Assembly (NCBI GenBank): GCA_009829735.1
Contig: CM020618.1
Location: 18,771,346 to 18,835,345, forward strand
Direction: 5' to 3'
DNA length: 64,000 nt
Source of the DNA: Pyropia yezoensis
Taxonomy: Eukaryota > Rhodophyta > Bangiophyceae > Bangiales > Bangiaceae
The stretch's first letter is position 1; each line of letters begins with the position of its first letter. The position numbers were made by a program, and so were the translations under genes. Below the pieces are notes generated by a model. That model had not been told where the DNA came from and did no database searches. It worked only from the letters and a program-made list of their open reading frames with translations. Shown here in pieces: positions 22,421-32,602 of the stretch.

Positions 22421-23363
22421 GACGAAGCAGAGGGTTGGGAAGAACGCAGAGAAGCGCAGGGGGTGACGATGGGTCGGCGGAAGGTAGATGGCGAGGCGGT
22501 AACGGGCAGAAGGGGGGGGGGGAGGAGACGGCGGCAGTAGAGGGAAAGGGGTTAAGCGCGACGAATGGAAAGAGGAAATGTCTGGACGTGAGCTGGTGGT
22601 ACTGTTGGTGGTGATGGGCGGGCTCGGTGACGAACAACTGCCAGCCGCCACGGCCTTTATGGGGCCGTTCCGGTCAGTCAGCCGCGCAGCGCCGCGCCCA
22701 CCCCCCGCTTCCACCGGGCGCACACAAGCAGCCGACCGGCGCGGAACGCGGTGCTGCTGCCACAGAGCTACCCTGCTGCCGCCGTGGGCAGCAGGGCGGG
22801 GGCGAAGGACAAAGGGGGCCGCCTTGCAGAGCGGCAGCCGCCCGGGGGCAGTCCCCACCCCATGAAGGGAGTTCAACTCCCGCCCCCCTCCCGACCACCT
22901 CCCCACCTCTCCCCCCACCCCAACTCACCCCCCTGCATCGACAGAGAGCAGGACGGCAGCGATTCCCCACGCACGTCCAAGTCACGCGCGGCGGCGGGAG
23001 GCGGCTGTGATCCGTGTTCCCGGTATGCACCGCGGTCGACAAACGCAAGACCGCTTAACCGGGGCGCCGAATCGAGCCCGGATGAAGATGACGGAATAAT
23101 TAACACGCACTTAGTTGAAGGCTTGCAACAAAGTACGTGACCAGTTGGCCTGCACCACCGTCACTTTTTAGGTGCCAAGGTGTGGGGTGCGGGGCCATGA
23201 CGCGCGGGAGCAGCGCGCGTCGTCCTCACCAGACCCCCCTGCGCGGCCGTCAACTCTGGTGGAATAGCGCAGCCTGACTCTTCCTGGATGTTTCTGCAGC
23301 TGTACGTCAAGTCTTCGCTTTCCCTCTTGGCGACACGCTTGCCCCTCCCCTTGGCTGCTCACC
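22421..23363. other. intergenic, divergent upstream region
   Basis: This lies between the start of the secreted-protein gene (-) and the start of TFIIE alpha (+), so it must hold both promoters. It is rich in C and pyrimidine runs. Frames here are Pro/Arg-rich and not convincing. No clear TATA box was seen near either start. Confidence 0.4.
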
Positions 23364-24491
23364 ATGTCGGAGAAAGAACCAGAGAAAGCTATCCCTGTGC
23401 CCGGTGTCGTCAAAGACTTTGTACGCATGGTGGTCCGCGCGTTTTGTTCACCTGTTTTCATCGTTGTTGTCGACGCCATCCTCCGCGAGAGCTATGTCCG
23501 TGTGGAATCCCTGTCGTCAGCTCTCAAGATGCCCGCTAAGGAGCTGCGCACGACGCTAAAGCAGGTATGCGAGGCGGGCTTTGCGCGTTCCGAGCGCCGC
23601 AGTATGCGGCGAGAGAATACGGCCAACCCACTGGCGCCCGCCCGGTCGGTGCAGTCAGAGATCTTTTTTGTACCCCACACCGAGATCATCGACTCCTTCC
23701 GGTACCGTATTGACCGTATCCGCACGGAGCTGGCGGCCAAGCTGGACAATGAACTGGAACACCAGATGTACCGGTGCCCCAGGTGTCGGGCGCTCTACTC
23801 GGCGCTAGAGGCGGCGTCGCGGACCGACCCCGACACGGGTCGCTTCAAGTGTGATGCGGAAATTGGCCGCAACCTCGAGTGTGGCACTCTGATGGAGGAG
23901 GAGGATACTGCCGGGGAGCGAGCCGCCCTCTCTGAGCTGAGCCGTCGCTTTGAGGCCGAAGTCAGGCCACTGCTCGAAAAGCTGGCCGAGTGCGAGGGCG
24001 TGCCGATGCCCGCCCACCCGCTGGACGGCTTGGATGAGTTGGAGCTGGGGCGGGTCGTTACTGATGCGGAGTTGCATGGGCCCGACGGGGGACTCACCGG
24101 CGACTATGGGGGCATTGCAGGCGATACGGAGCAGAAAATTGACGTGGAGATTGAGTCGGCGGCGCCGGACGAGAAGGCGCGTCGCGATGCGCTTGCCACC
24201 AAGAACGCCAATGCCATACCCGACGGGCCGTCCTGGTTCAAGAAAGGCACCAAGCGAGGCGCCGAGGACGACGAGGAGGAGGGCGGTGCTGGATGGGAGC
24301 AGGAGGGAGGCAAGGGGGCAGCTGATGGTGAACCGGCCGCCGCCGCCGAAGACGCGCCCGACGACTACGCGGCACAGTACATGGCTCAGATGATGAAACA
24401 GGCCGAGATGGTAAAGCAGGCAGAGACCAAGCAGGCGGCGGGCGCGGCGAGCAACAGCAAGGGAGCCGGGGATGGTGGGGGTGCCAGCTGA
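23364..24491 (+). CDS. transcription initiation factor IIE, alpha subunit
   Basis: 375 residues, single exon, ATG in a good context (CACCATGTCGG). Residues about 12-110 form the TFIIE alpha winged-helix domain (VVKDFVRMVVRAFCSP, then a DAILRESYV/LSSALKM pattern). Residues 138-173 form the zinc ribbon (CPRC ... FKC ... LEC), followed by helices and a disordered acidic, Lys/Ala-rich tail with EDDEEEGG. TFIIE alpha recruits and regulates TFIIH at RNA polymerase II promoters in the nucleus. Odd feature: the second cysteine pair is C163-X9-C173 rather than the usual CX2C. It is shorter than human TFIIE alpha (439 aa). Its stop lies 170 bp from the convergent malate dehydrogenase stop. Confidence 0.88.
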   Translation: MSEKEPEKAIPVPGVVKDFVRMVVRAFCSPVFIVVVDAILRESYVRVESLSSALKMPAKELRTTLKQVCEAGFARSERRSMRRENTANPLAPARSVQSEIFFVPHTEIIDSFRYRIDRIRTELAAKLDNELEHQMYRCPRCRALYSALEAASRTDPDTGRFKCDAEIGRNLECGTLMEEEDTAGERAALSELSRRFEAEVRPLLEKLAECEGVPMPAHPLDGLDELELGRVVTDAELHGPDGGLTGDYGGIAGDTEQKIDVEIESAAPDEKARRDALATKNANAIPDGPSWFKKGTKRGAEDDEEEGGAGWEQEGGKGAADGEPAAAAEDAPDDYAAQYMAQMMKQAEMVKQAETKQAAGAASNSKGAGDGGGAS

Positions 24492-24661
24492 CGCCTGTTG
24501 TGTTTCGTACCTGCCATCATGGTGCAGCGAGTAAGAGAACAGCGGAATATGCAGTCTAAACATACAACAGGACGAACGCATGTGGCACTCGTCTAGCGCA
24601 ATCCAATGCTACCAATTCTGGTAATCAAAAGGAGCCTCTACGCGACTTGAGGACCGTCCCT

Positions 24662-25952
24662 TCACTTGCGGCCCTTCTTAGCACCCTTCCCTCCAGCCGC
24701 CTTGGGAAGCAGGTGGCGCACGCCGTCCCTCTCTGACAAGAGCTCCTTCCTCGTGGCGTCCATCATGCTGGCCGAGAAAGCGTCGGGCTGCGGCAGTCCC
24801 CCCACCCGCTTGTACACGCCCTGGCCAGGGCACGTTACCGGCACAGAGTACCACAGGCCCTCCTCCACACCGTAGCTACCGTCCGACGGTACGCCCATGC
24901 TCAGCCACTCGTCACCAGCACCCACGACCAGGTCCCGCATGTGGTCAATTGCCGCGCTCGCCGCAGAGGCGGCAGACGACGCCCCGCGGGCGTCAATAAT
25001 GGCGGCCCCTCGCTTCTGCACGTCCGGGATGAATGTCTTTTTCACCCACGACTCGTTGCCAATGACATTCAGCGCCGGCTGTCCCCGGACCGTGGCGTGG
25101 GTCAGGTCCGGGTACTGCGTCGCTGAGTGGTTCCCCCAAATCACCACCCGCTTCACGTCCCGCACGTGCGCACCAGTCTTGCCCGCCACCGCCGCAGCGG
25201 CGCGAGACTGGTCCAGGCGGGTCATGGCCATGAACTGACCAGGCGACAGATCGGGCGCGTTGGCTGATGCCACCAGGGCGTTGGTGTTCGCAGGGTTGCC
25301 CACCACCAGCACCGACACATCGCGCGCGGCAGCCGCGTTCAGAGCTGCCCCCTGTGCCGCAAAGATGGAAGCATTGGCGGTGAGCAGGTCGCCACGCTCC
25401 ATACCCTTGCTCCGCGGGCGGGCGCCGACGAGAATGGCTAGGGAGGCGTCACCAAAGCCGGCCTCCAGGTCCGTCGTGGACTTGACCGATCGCAGAAGCG
25501 GAAAGGCACAATCGGAGAGCTCCATCGTGACGCCAGACAGCGGCTTCATGCCAGGCTCGGTCTCGATGAGCTGCAAGTTGACGGGCTGGTTGGGGCCCAG
25601 CATGTCACCGCTTCAGGCAGCAAGGATCACAAAGAGTAAACGCCGTGAACAGAACACGACGTGCCACGCACGGCACACACAGGCACAGGATGCAAGGGTC
25701 AGCGCCCACGCCAATCGCACTACCCCAAAACGAGAACGGCGCGAGCTGGCCTTGGCACCCAGCCCCAGCCAGCTGAAAGACCTGAGAGCCAAAAAGAAGA
25801 ACCCAAATGAGGGACACATACCTCGCAATGCGCATGAGCAGGGCATAGCCAATGGCGCCGGCGGCTCCCGTGACAGCCACATTGACGGGCTTCTTCTCGG
25901 TCGCAACGGCAGCCGAGGAGGCAAACCGCCGGGCGAGCAGACGAGACGCCAT
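24662..25952 (-). CDS. malate dehydrogenase, organelle-targeted, two exons
   Basis: The exons 25822-25952 and 24662-25610 join in frame to 359 residues. It oxidises malate to oxaloacetate with a nicotinamide cofactor. The first 20 or so residues ([20 protein letters not shown]) look like a mitochondrial presequence. Then come the Rossmann motif TGAAGAIG (28-35), substrate arginines in [10 protein letters not shown] (108, 110, 116), [18 protein letters not shown] (Asp177, Arg180) and the catalytic His205 in IWGNHSATQ. It belongs to the cytosolic/NADP-MDH type of fold, here with a targeting peptide; plastid import cannot be excluded. The C-terminus is a Lys/Gly-rich tail. The start is the first ATG of exon 1. 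The folate transporter gene ends 508 bp upstream on the same strand. Confidence 0.93.
25611..25821 (-). other. intron of malate dehydrogenase gene
   Basis: 211 bp, phase 2, with donor GAG|GTATGT and acceptor TGAAG|CGG. Removing it joins MRIA to [10 protein letters not shown], the exact continuity seen across the family, so the splice sites are well supported. Confidence 0.92.
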
Positions 25953-26459
25953 CGCAATGCCAACCAGGGTAACAAGGCTAGTGGATCAAACCCAGAGAAG
26001 GGGGAGCGCCGATCACACGCGGCAGCGCAACACAGGCGACGGGACAATATGCTGGCGATGATGTCGAGCCGATGCCGAGTCAGTCTGTTGACGACTAGGG
26101 GGCGGCACTCGGCAGTGCGGATTGGTTTGCGAAGGTGGGGGGGTTAGATGCGATGGCACGGCGTTCAAGGCATCTCCAGCGAATCCTATTGGTTGCGTGG
26201 CCGCTTACACATTGTATGTAATGTCGAGTCCACCGGCCAGCCTTGTTCGCGAATTCGAGGGTGCTCCCATGCTGTTAAGCGCCTGTCTCAAACCGCCGGT
26301 CCCCTTCCCTGATGGACAAAAAGGCCAGGGCCGAACCGACCAGCCCTCCACGCCCAGGTTGCCGTGCGCGCCGAAGTCTCGTCTTGGAATAGCGCTCGTC
26401 CCACCCTGCTGCGCCATCTTCTGCCCCTGCAACCTGTCGATAAAAAGCCCTCATGCCGA
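25953..26459. other. intergenic, likely malate dehydrogenase promoter region
   Basis: This lies between the start of malate dehydrogenase and the stop of the folate transporter, both on the minus strand. It holds a GGATTGG (CCAAT-like, 26129-26135). No coding frame is convincing. Confidence 0.4.
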
Positions 26460-28037
26460 TCATACTTTCTCCTCTGCCTTCTTTCCCTCTCCCGCAACAT
26501 CACCTCCTCCATTCGCGGGCGCCTCATCCAGCCACCCAAGCAGCGGAAGCGGAAGGACGCCCAGGAAGCAACACATCCCCACGAGAAGGGCCAGGTTGTC
26601 ATAATGCCCCTCTGACACGCCTAGCGCAGCGGTGAGTGCCGCGCCCGACTCGTTAGACACCACTCCCGACGCATTATAAACACTCATCAACGCAGCAAAC
26701 AGGCTGGCTTCCACATCTGGAGGGCAGAGGCGCGCGGCGAGAACGAGGGTGGGCATAAAGCTCACCTGGCCCAGTACAGTCAATACGGCCGCGTCAGTGA
26801 GCGCAAACAGGCGGTCGGGAATGCCCAGCGCCACGTTAAGACGAGTCACAAGAACCAGCTGCGTCAGGGATAGGGGTAGCCCAATGAGCGTCGCCCACAG
26901 CATGACCTGCTTGGTGGGCACAGAGCGGAGGTAGCGGCGAAAGACAAACACCCCGACCAGGCTGGCTGCCGACGACACGAGCCGGACGCGGCCGAGAAAC
27001 TCGGGGCCGAAGCCCAGCTCGCCCGTCTGAAAGAAAAAGAGCGCCGCGTCGGCGGAGGGGGTGGCCTGCCACAGAAACACAAACGCGGCCGGCAGGTACA
27101 CCTGGCGCTGGGAGAGGGCGCCCCATAGACGGGCAGCGCGGACGCGGAAGTCGGCGACCGTCGACACCAGCCCCCCGCTGCCAGATCGCCTCGCCACTCG
27201 CGCCTCGGGAATGAGCAGAGACAGGGAGGCGGTGGCAATGGGAAACAGGGCAGTCAGGCCAAACACCTGGCGGGCGGTGAGGATGGTGAGAAGGCTGCCC
27301 GAGAAGTATGCGCTGAGTAGCCCACCCGTGGCCGAGGCGCCCCACATCAAGCTCTGCAGGCCGCCCGCCGTTTCGGGGCTCGCCCCGCGGCTGCGCTCCA
27401 CCACGAGTGAGTCCGCCACCACGTCACTGATGGCCACGGACGCGGAGCCAAGCGTCGCCGCCGCAATAGCCTGCGTCGGCGTGGTGGCCCAGGTGGCCAA
27501 CGCCGTCCATGCCACAGCGCCCAAGACGCCTGCACCAGCCAGATACGAGCGGCGGCGGTAGCCAAACAGGGGCAGCGAATCCGACAGAAAGCCGTACAGG
27601 GGCTTGATGAGCCACGGGAATACGGTGATGCCCGTCAACGCCGACACAGCCGCGGGGGAGAGGCCGAGGTCGTCCTTCAGAAAAAAGGAGAGCGCCAGCC
27701 GGGAGATGCCCAGCGCGCCTTGCACAAAGTAGACGCACAGGATGGCGGTGAGCTCGGGGGTGAGGGGGGTGCCCAGCGCGCGCTCCGCAAAGGCCAACAG
27801 CCGACCCCGCTCAGCCGACGGGGGGACTGGGGAATGGGAAGAGACACCATTGTTGCCCTCTTCACCGCCGCCGGGCGTGGTGGCCCGCACCTGACTGCCG
27901 ACCGCGGGGGTCGTGTTAGACGCCACCACACCACCGCCACCATCGCGCTCCAGGTCCGCCTCTGTCCCAGACGGCACCCCCATCAGCGGTTCCTTGCAGT
28001 CCTCTCCGTTGCTTGACGTCGCTGCCGCCGCCGTCGG

Positions 28038-28080
<43 letters not shown>

Positions 28081-28883
28081 GCCGCCGTCGCCGCCGCCAC
28101 CGCCGTGGAAGTCGCCGCAGAGGGCGCGCCTCTTTCCCCCTCGGGCGCCTCTTTCCCCCCCCCAGGCTCCCGCGCCGGCCCGCCGCCCATCCGTGGGGGC
28201 GCCGCCCCCCGCCGCCCCACCAGCGACGGCGACGCTGGTCGCCAACGCCACGTTGCCGCCGTGTGTAGACGGCGGCGGGGGCGCCCCACCGACGGCGCCG
28301 ATGTCGCCGCCCGCCGCTGGGGGGGCGCCCACACGGCGGTGGCGGGGGCGGAAAATGCCGCCACCGCCGTGGCAAAGGGTGGCGGGCGGCGCTGGGCGGT
28401 GGTGGTGGTGGTGGTGGTGGTGGTGGTGGCCGCGGTGGTCCATAGGCAGGCGGGCGCGTCGCAGCCTTTGCCGGATGGGAGCCGCATGATGCCACTGGCG
28501 GCGGCGGAGGGGGTCGGGGGGGGGAGGGGTGGGGCAGGGGGAAGGGCGGGACCGACGTGCCAGGGACGGCGACCAGGCCGCCCGGCCAACGCCAGGCGTC
28601 GAGCAGACGTGGCCGCGCAGGGGTTGCAATGAAGAATTGGACAGCGCCAGAGGCGCGGGGGGGGGGGGACGGGACAGGTGGGGGAAGGTTGCTGCCGCGG
28701 CGGCAGCGCTGATGACGTTGACGGGGTCCCCGATGGCGTAGGTGCGGGGGTGCGGGGGCTCCTGCGGGGGTGGAGGGCGATCCCCAGACTCTGCCTGGCA
28801 CACACGCCGCTGCGGCACCGGCAGCTGCAGGGCGGGAGCTGAGCAGAATTGCAGCGGCCCCCGCAGATGAAAATCCTGGCCAT
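26460..28883 (-). CDS. folate-biopterin transporter (FBT) family protein
   Basis: The last 440 or so residues are a major-facilitator-type FBT transporter with about 12 membrane segments. Family motifs are FFLKDDLGLSPA, PWLIKPLYGFLSDS, GYRRRSYL and DSLVVERSR; the closest named relatives are the plastid folate carrier and the cyanobacterial Slr0642 type. It should move folates or pterins across a membrane, plausibly the plastid envelope. The first ATG at 28883 gives 807 residues, so about 370 residues precede the transporter. They are low-complexity, with poly-Ala and poly-Thr encoded by triplet repeats, and the true start could be a later ATG. The TIR-like repeat begins only 45 bp upstream of this ATG. 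Confidence 0.85.
28038..28079. repeat. (TGC)14 microsatellite in FBT N-terminal region
   Basis: This is a perfect 42-bp triplet array inside the open frame, encoding poly-Ala. It suggests that the N-terminal region is length-variable and not structured. Confidence 0.95.
28398..28427. repeat. (GGT)10 microsatellite in FBT N-terminal region
   Basis: This perfect 30-bp array encodes poly-Thr on the minus strand. As with the TGC array, frame is kept because the unit is three bases. Confidence 0.95.
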
Positions 28884-28928
28884 GACAGCGTTGTACTGTA
28901 CAGACCGTAGGCTTTTCGCCCGTGAGGT

Positions 28929-29024
28929 GGAAACCACAGCCTTCGATGTTCCGCTTCTGCCTTCGATGTTCCGGGCCGGAACAACGAAGGCAGGGGGCCG
29001 AACATCGAAGGCAGATTGACCAAT
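28929..29024 (+). repeat. left terminal structure with CCTTCGATGTTCCG motifs
   Basis: GGAAACCACAG is followed by two direct copies of CCTTCGATGTTCCG (28941, 28960), then two inverted, slightly altered copies (28977-28991 and 28997-29012) and ATTGACCAAT. It can fold into a hairpin by itself. It is paired with 57050-57125. Confidence 0.6.
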
Positions 29025-31130
29025 AGGATGTGCTCAGGAATGGTTGCTCCGCCAGCTTTTGGGATGGTTGTCCCGCCAGCTTTTATCGGGGGCGTTCGTC
29101 CCGTGCTTCTTGGCGGCCGCGCGTGGGCAATGTGGGCCGCGCGCGGGCACCACTAGACTGTCAAATTTGGGCTAAAAAACCTCCATGGAGGTACTGGTGA
29201 TATTGCTCACTTCCGATTCTCAACTCTCCGTCAGAGGTCCCACTATCGTGACAATCTGTAATGACTAAAATATGCGACTCGACGTCGAAGAGATGGGGAG
29301 GACATTTGAAGAACTCTTCGACTGGCATGGAAAAAGGCGCTTGTGGGACCACTCCCGACTGGCCTTGTGGAGGAGAGTTGTATTACGGTGTGTACCGAGT
29401 CTGTACCGATACTCCTCCAGACCTCCTTGGACGCTCTTCTGACGGACTGTCCGTCATCCGGCCTCCAGGACCTCTCTCCATATGGGCTCAACGGGCATGC
29501 AGGGTGCTTTTTTCACATGTGCTTCTGAATGACAGGATGGATATCGTGCGCTCAAAGGCTCTTTCATAGCGCCGTGCACCGACCCATCTCCCGTGTCCTC
29601 CCGCGTCCTCCCGCATACCCCGCGCCCACTCGAAGCACGCCCCCTCCCCGTTCTGTTCTCCCTTCCGCTCGCTAACACGCCCACACACCACGACCTCAAC
29701 CCCTTGCACGCCCCCACTCCCAAGCACACCACTCCCTAGTTCTGCCCCACTCCGCGTGTGCTTGCTTGACCCTCACCCTGGGGGCACCAGTCTCGAAGGC
29801 CATCGCCGACAGACACCATCTGCTCCCAGCAGTAGCACCCTGAACATTGAAGCAGAAAGCCCGTATGCTGCGGGACAGAGAGGCAAGTCATGGCGAAGCG
29901 TCATGCTCAACAGAAAACGGGCACGTCAGGGGAATGCCTTGCACGCGACCAACCCAGAAGCGTCTGCCGTGGGCCCCGCAACACACATATACAAAACGTT
30001 GACACACCCCAGGCAAAACATTGTGGACGGTCAACGTACCGTAGCCGTTGCATGGACGTCGGCCCCATGAGGAGTAGCACCAACGCGGGTCGCGGCGGGT
30101 GAGCCATGCAGCCGATGCGAAGGCCGCACATACGCTTTGATGGAGTTCTGTGCATGGGGGACGCATGGGGGAAGCATGGGGAAGCACCGGTGGGGAAGCG
30201 AGAGGTGGGTAAGTGATAGAGGAGCCGCTGCCAGCTTTGCACGCACGAAACCCGGACAAAAAGCGAGGCAGTGTGAACAGGAGGATGGACTCCAATCGGC
30301 CGCCACAGTCCGCATCTACATCGCCTAGGGCCCACAACGATTGATCGCATACCTCACACACCCAGCCCCCAGCGTCTAAACGTACCGTGCCCGTGCGGTG
30401 TAGAGAATCGGAGGCGAAACGAAGCGAGAACAGTGCCGGGGACAGGAAAGAAGGGGGCCGAGCGGTGAAGGACACCATACATGCGATCGAGGAAAGGGGG
30501 GGGGGCACAGGGGCAGGCGACGGTGGAGCAGAGTGGATGACGGTGGTGCAGAGAGGATGACCTTGGTGTGTGTCGGGCTGCCGGCCTGCCGTGGGCATTC
30601 ATCGATGCCGCAGCGACGCGGCGCAGCAGAACAGGACAGTCCCGAGCGCAAAAAAGGCGGCAAAGTCAGCAACGGAGTGGAGTGACCTGACAATCATTGC
30701 CTGGACGAATTGAATCGAGTACAATGTAAGCTCAAAGGAGAGCATCATATATGGTGGAGTTGCCCTCGTCAGCATGCGAGATTCGTGGTCAAATCGTTCA
30801 TGATTCGTACTGTAGTATGCCGGTAAGTCGCTCGTGTCGCAGACTCGCTCGTGTCGCAGACTTGGACGCAGCTCTTGTCGCCCGAACGGCTAGCTCTCTC
30901 CCATGCGCCAGGAGCTCCATTCTTAGTCGCCATTCTCTTCTTCACCTGTTCACGCTACGGTGTACCGGCCATAACGTCGTCGTTTGCTATGGAACGCGCA
31001 AGTCGAGGTAAGTGCAGCTGCCCATTGCCCCCCCGGGATAAGCGGGCACGTCAGCAGACCGAGTCATATGACTTTCTCCTCGTTGTGTGGTTAGGCCAGC
31101 GGCAGCGAGGCGCCTGTATCTTCTGAGCAT
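29025..31130. other. no supported gene
   Basis: A 24-bp tandem pair (GGAATGGTTGCTCCGCCAGCTTTT and variant, about 29037-29085) lies just inside the left terminal structure. 29160-29570 is less GC-rich than its surroundings and carries short unrecognised frames. 29888-30598 has a long minus frame without recognisable features. A 17-bp direct pair (TCGCTCGTGTCGCAGAC) is at about 30829-30862. ATGGAACGCGCAAGTCGAG|GTAAGT at 30989 could be a short first exon of ORF Y, but this is not proven. Confidence 0.35.
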
Positions 31131-31136
31131 CAAGAA

Positions 31137-32423
31137 GTGGATGGGCAGCAATACAACACTACACCTTCGGTCCTGACGTCATCAGCTTGCCTTCTTTCAC
31201 TGATCCCTCATTATCCGAACTGCTCCTGGTCCATAGGAAATGCGGGCGGCGTGGTGGCGGCCGCGGCGTCGGCCACGGCGTCGGGCCTTCCCCGCCTCTC
31301 AGACAGTGCTGGTGATGTCCCAGCGGGCAATGGGGCGGCCGCGGCGGCGGCCTCTCCCCGCCTCTCAGACCGTACTGGTGCTGTCGATGAGGGCGGGGGT
31401 GCGGGCGCGCCTGCTGCCTCTTCCCGCCTCTCAGGCAGTGCTGATGATGTCGAGGAGACAAATGCAGTCGCCGCTGATGGCCTCACAAGCCTTCCTTTCA
31501 ATGGTGGGGCGAATGAAGAGGGGGCGGCGGCAGGCGCCGCGGCAGTTGTTCAGGCTGCCTCTGGGCGTACGCGCAAGCCGCGGTCAGTGCGGGTTGCGGA
31601 CTTGGACCGGCTCACGGCGCAACTACAGGCGCTCCAAGCGCGAGAGGAAGAACGCGCATGTCGAGTGACAGCTATTGAAGACCAGCTGGCAGCGTTATCT
31701 TCTGCTTTGTACGGGATTGATGTGCTACGTGCAGTTGCTGTCCAGCAGCAGTTCCGCTTGGGCTCGGCTCTACAGAGCATTCTTGCGACCAAGATGGAGC
31801 AGCGTCTGAAGACCGCTCCCCCTGCATCCGCTCGCGCCGGGAGAGAGCAGCTAGGCATTGTTTTCGATGTGCCATTCACGCGATGCGGAATGGACGAGTT
31901 GGCCCAGATGGAGAAGCTCAGCTACTCTCCCGTGGCGGTGAAGCGGAGCTGTCGCGCAATGCGCACGCTACACTTCGCCGACTCAAGGGAGCTCCTGGCT
32001 GCCATCGGCTTCAGTGACGACATGCGGAGAGACTACGCTTTTCGCGTATTCAAACGCCAGCGCGACAACTCGCATCCGACGCGTGTTCTGGTAGAGAGTC
32101 ATACCGACGAGAGCGGGTGCGTTTGGTATATCTTGGGGCGTGACCCTGCACGGGATGAGCTCCGTGTGGCGGTGCGAGAGTCGGGGAAGTACAGTGTGCG
32201 TCTCCATGGATATTTACATCCGCTCGAGAACCGGGTTGTACCGTTCTCCGCGGTTCCGGCACTGCCCGAGAGATGCCCAACCTTTTTATCATGGCGTGAG
32301 GCCCCACCCAGTGCATATTTATTGAGAGATGGTGCCGACGCGTGTGGTGTAGTCACTGCTAGCATGCCGTGTTGTGTCATTGAAGAGGCCACACCCAGCA
32401 TGCTGGACATGCTCACGTTGTAG
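31137..32423 (+). CDS. ORF Y, unrecognised protein with coiled coil
   Basis: This open frame of 428 codons has no ATG at its start; it opens with GTG, so an upstream exon is likely. The N-terminal 150 residues hold three imperfect repeats of about 25 residues (pattern RLSD..G.V......AAA) joined by Ala/Gly-rich linkers. A coiled coil follows (LDRLTAQLQALQAREEER, about residue 158). The C-terminal 200 residues look globular, with mixed composition (for example EQLGIVFDVPFTRCGMDELAQ). No family is recognised. It is convergent with the transposase C-half gene, 179 bp away, so it may be a partner gene of that element. Confidence 0.5.
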   Translation: MDGQQYNTTPSVLTSSACLLSLIPHYPNCSWSIGNAGGVVAAAASATASGLPRLSDSAGDVPAGNGAAAAAASPRLSDRTGAVDEGGGAGAPAASSRLSGSADDVEETNAVAADGLTSLPFNGGANEEGAAAGAAAVVQAASGRTRKPRSVRVADLDRLTAQLQALQAREEERACRVTAIEDQLAALSSALYGIDVLRAVAVQQQFRLGSALQSILATKMEQRLKTAPPASARAGREQLGIVFDVPFTRCGMDELAQMEKLSYSPVAVKRSCRAMRTLHFADSRELLAAIGFSDDMRRDYAFRVFKRQRDNSHPTRVLVESHTDESGCVWYILGRDPARDELRVAVRESGKYSVRLHGYLHPLENRVVPFSAVPALPERCPTFLSWREAPPSAYLLRDGADACGVVTASMPCCVIEEATPSMLDMLTL

Positions 32424-32602
32424 GCCTGGCGCGACACCTGGGACAATAGTTGATGATTCCCCTGTGCTTTCATAACAGAGAACGGTCTGTCCGTCAAATC
32501 ATTCGTTGCACCCCATTGCTGCATAGCGCCCCAGCCATAAGCACCCACCCCTTCAATACCGCGTGCGTCCTCGCCCACAGCCGAAGCTCCCTTGCTGATC
32601 GG

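Noticed and set aside
23010-23100. tRNA-like stretch (GCTCGATTCGGCGCC on minus)
   Set aside because: The T-arm-like piece lacks a matching acceptor stem and D arm; not a tRNA.
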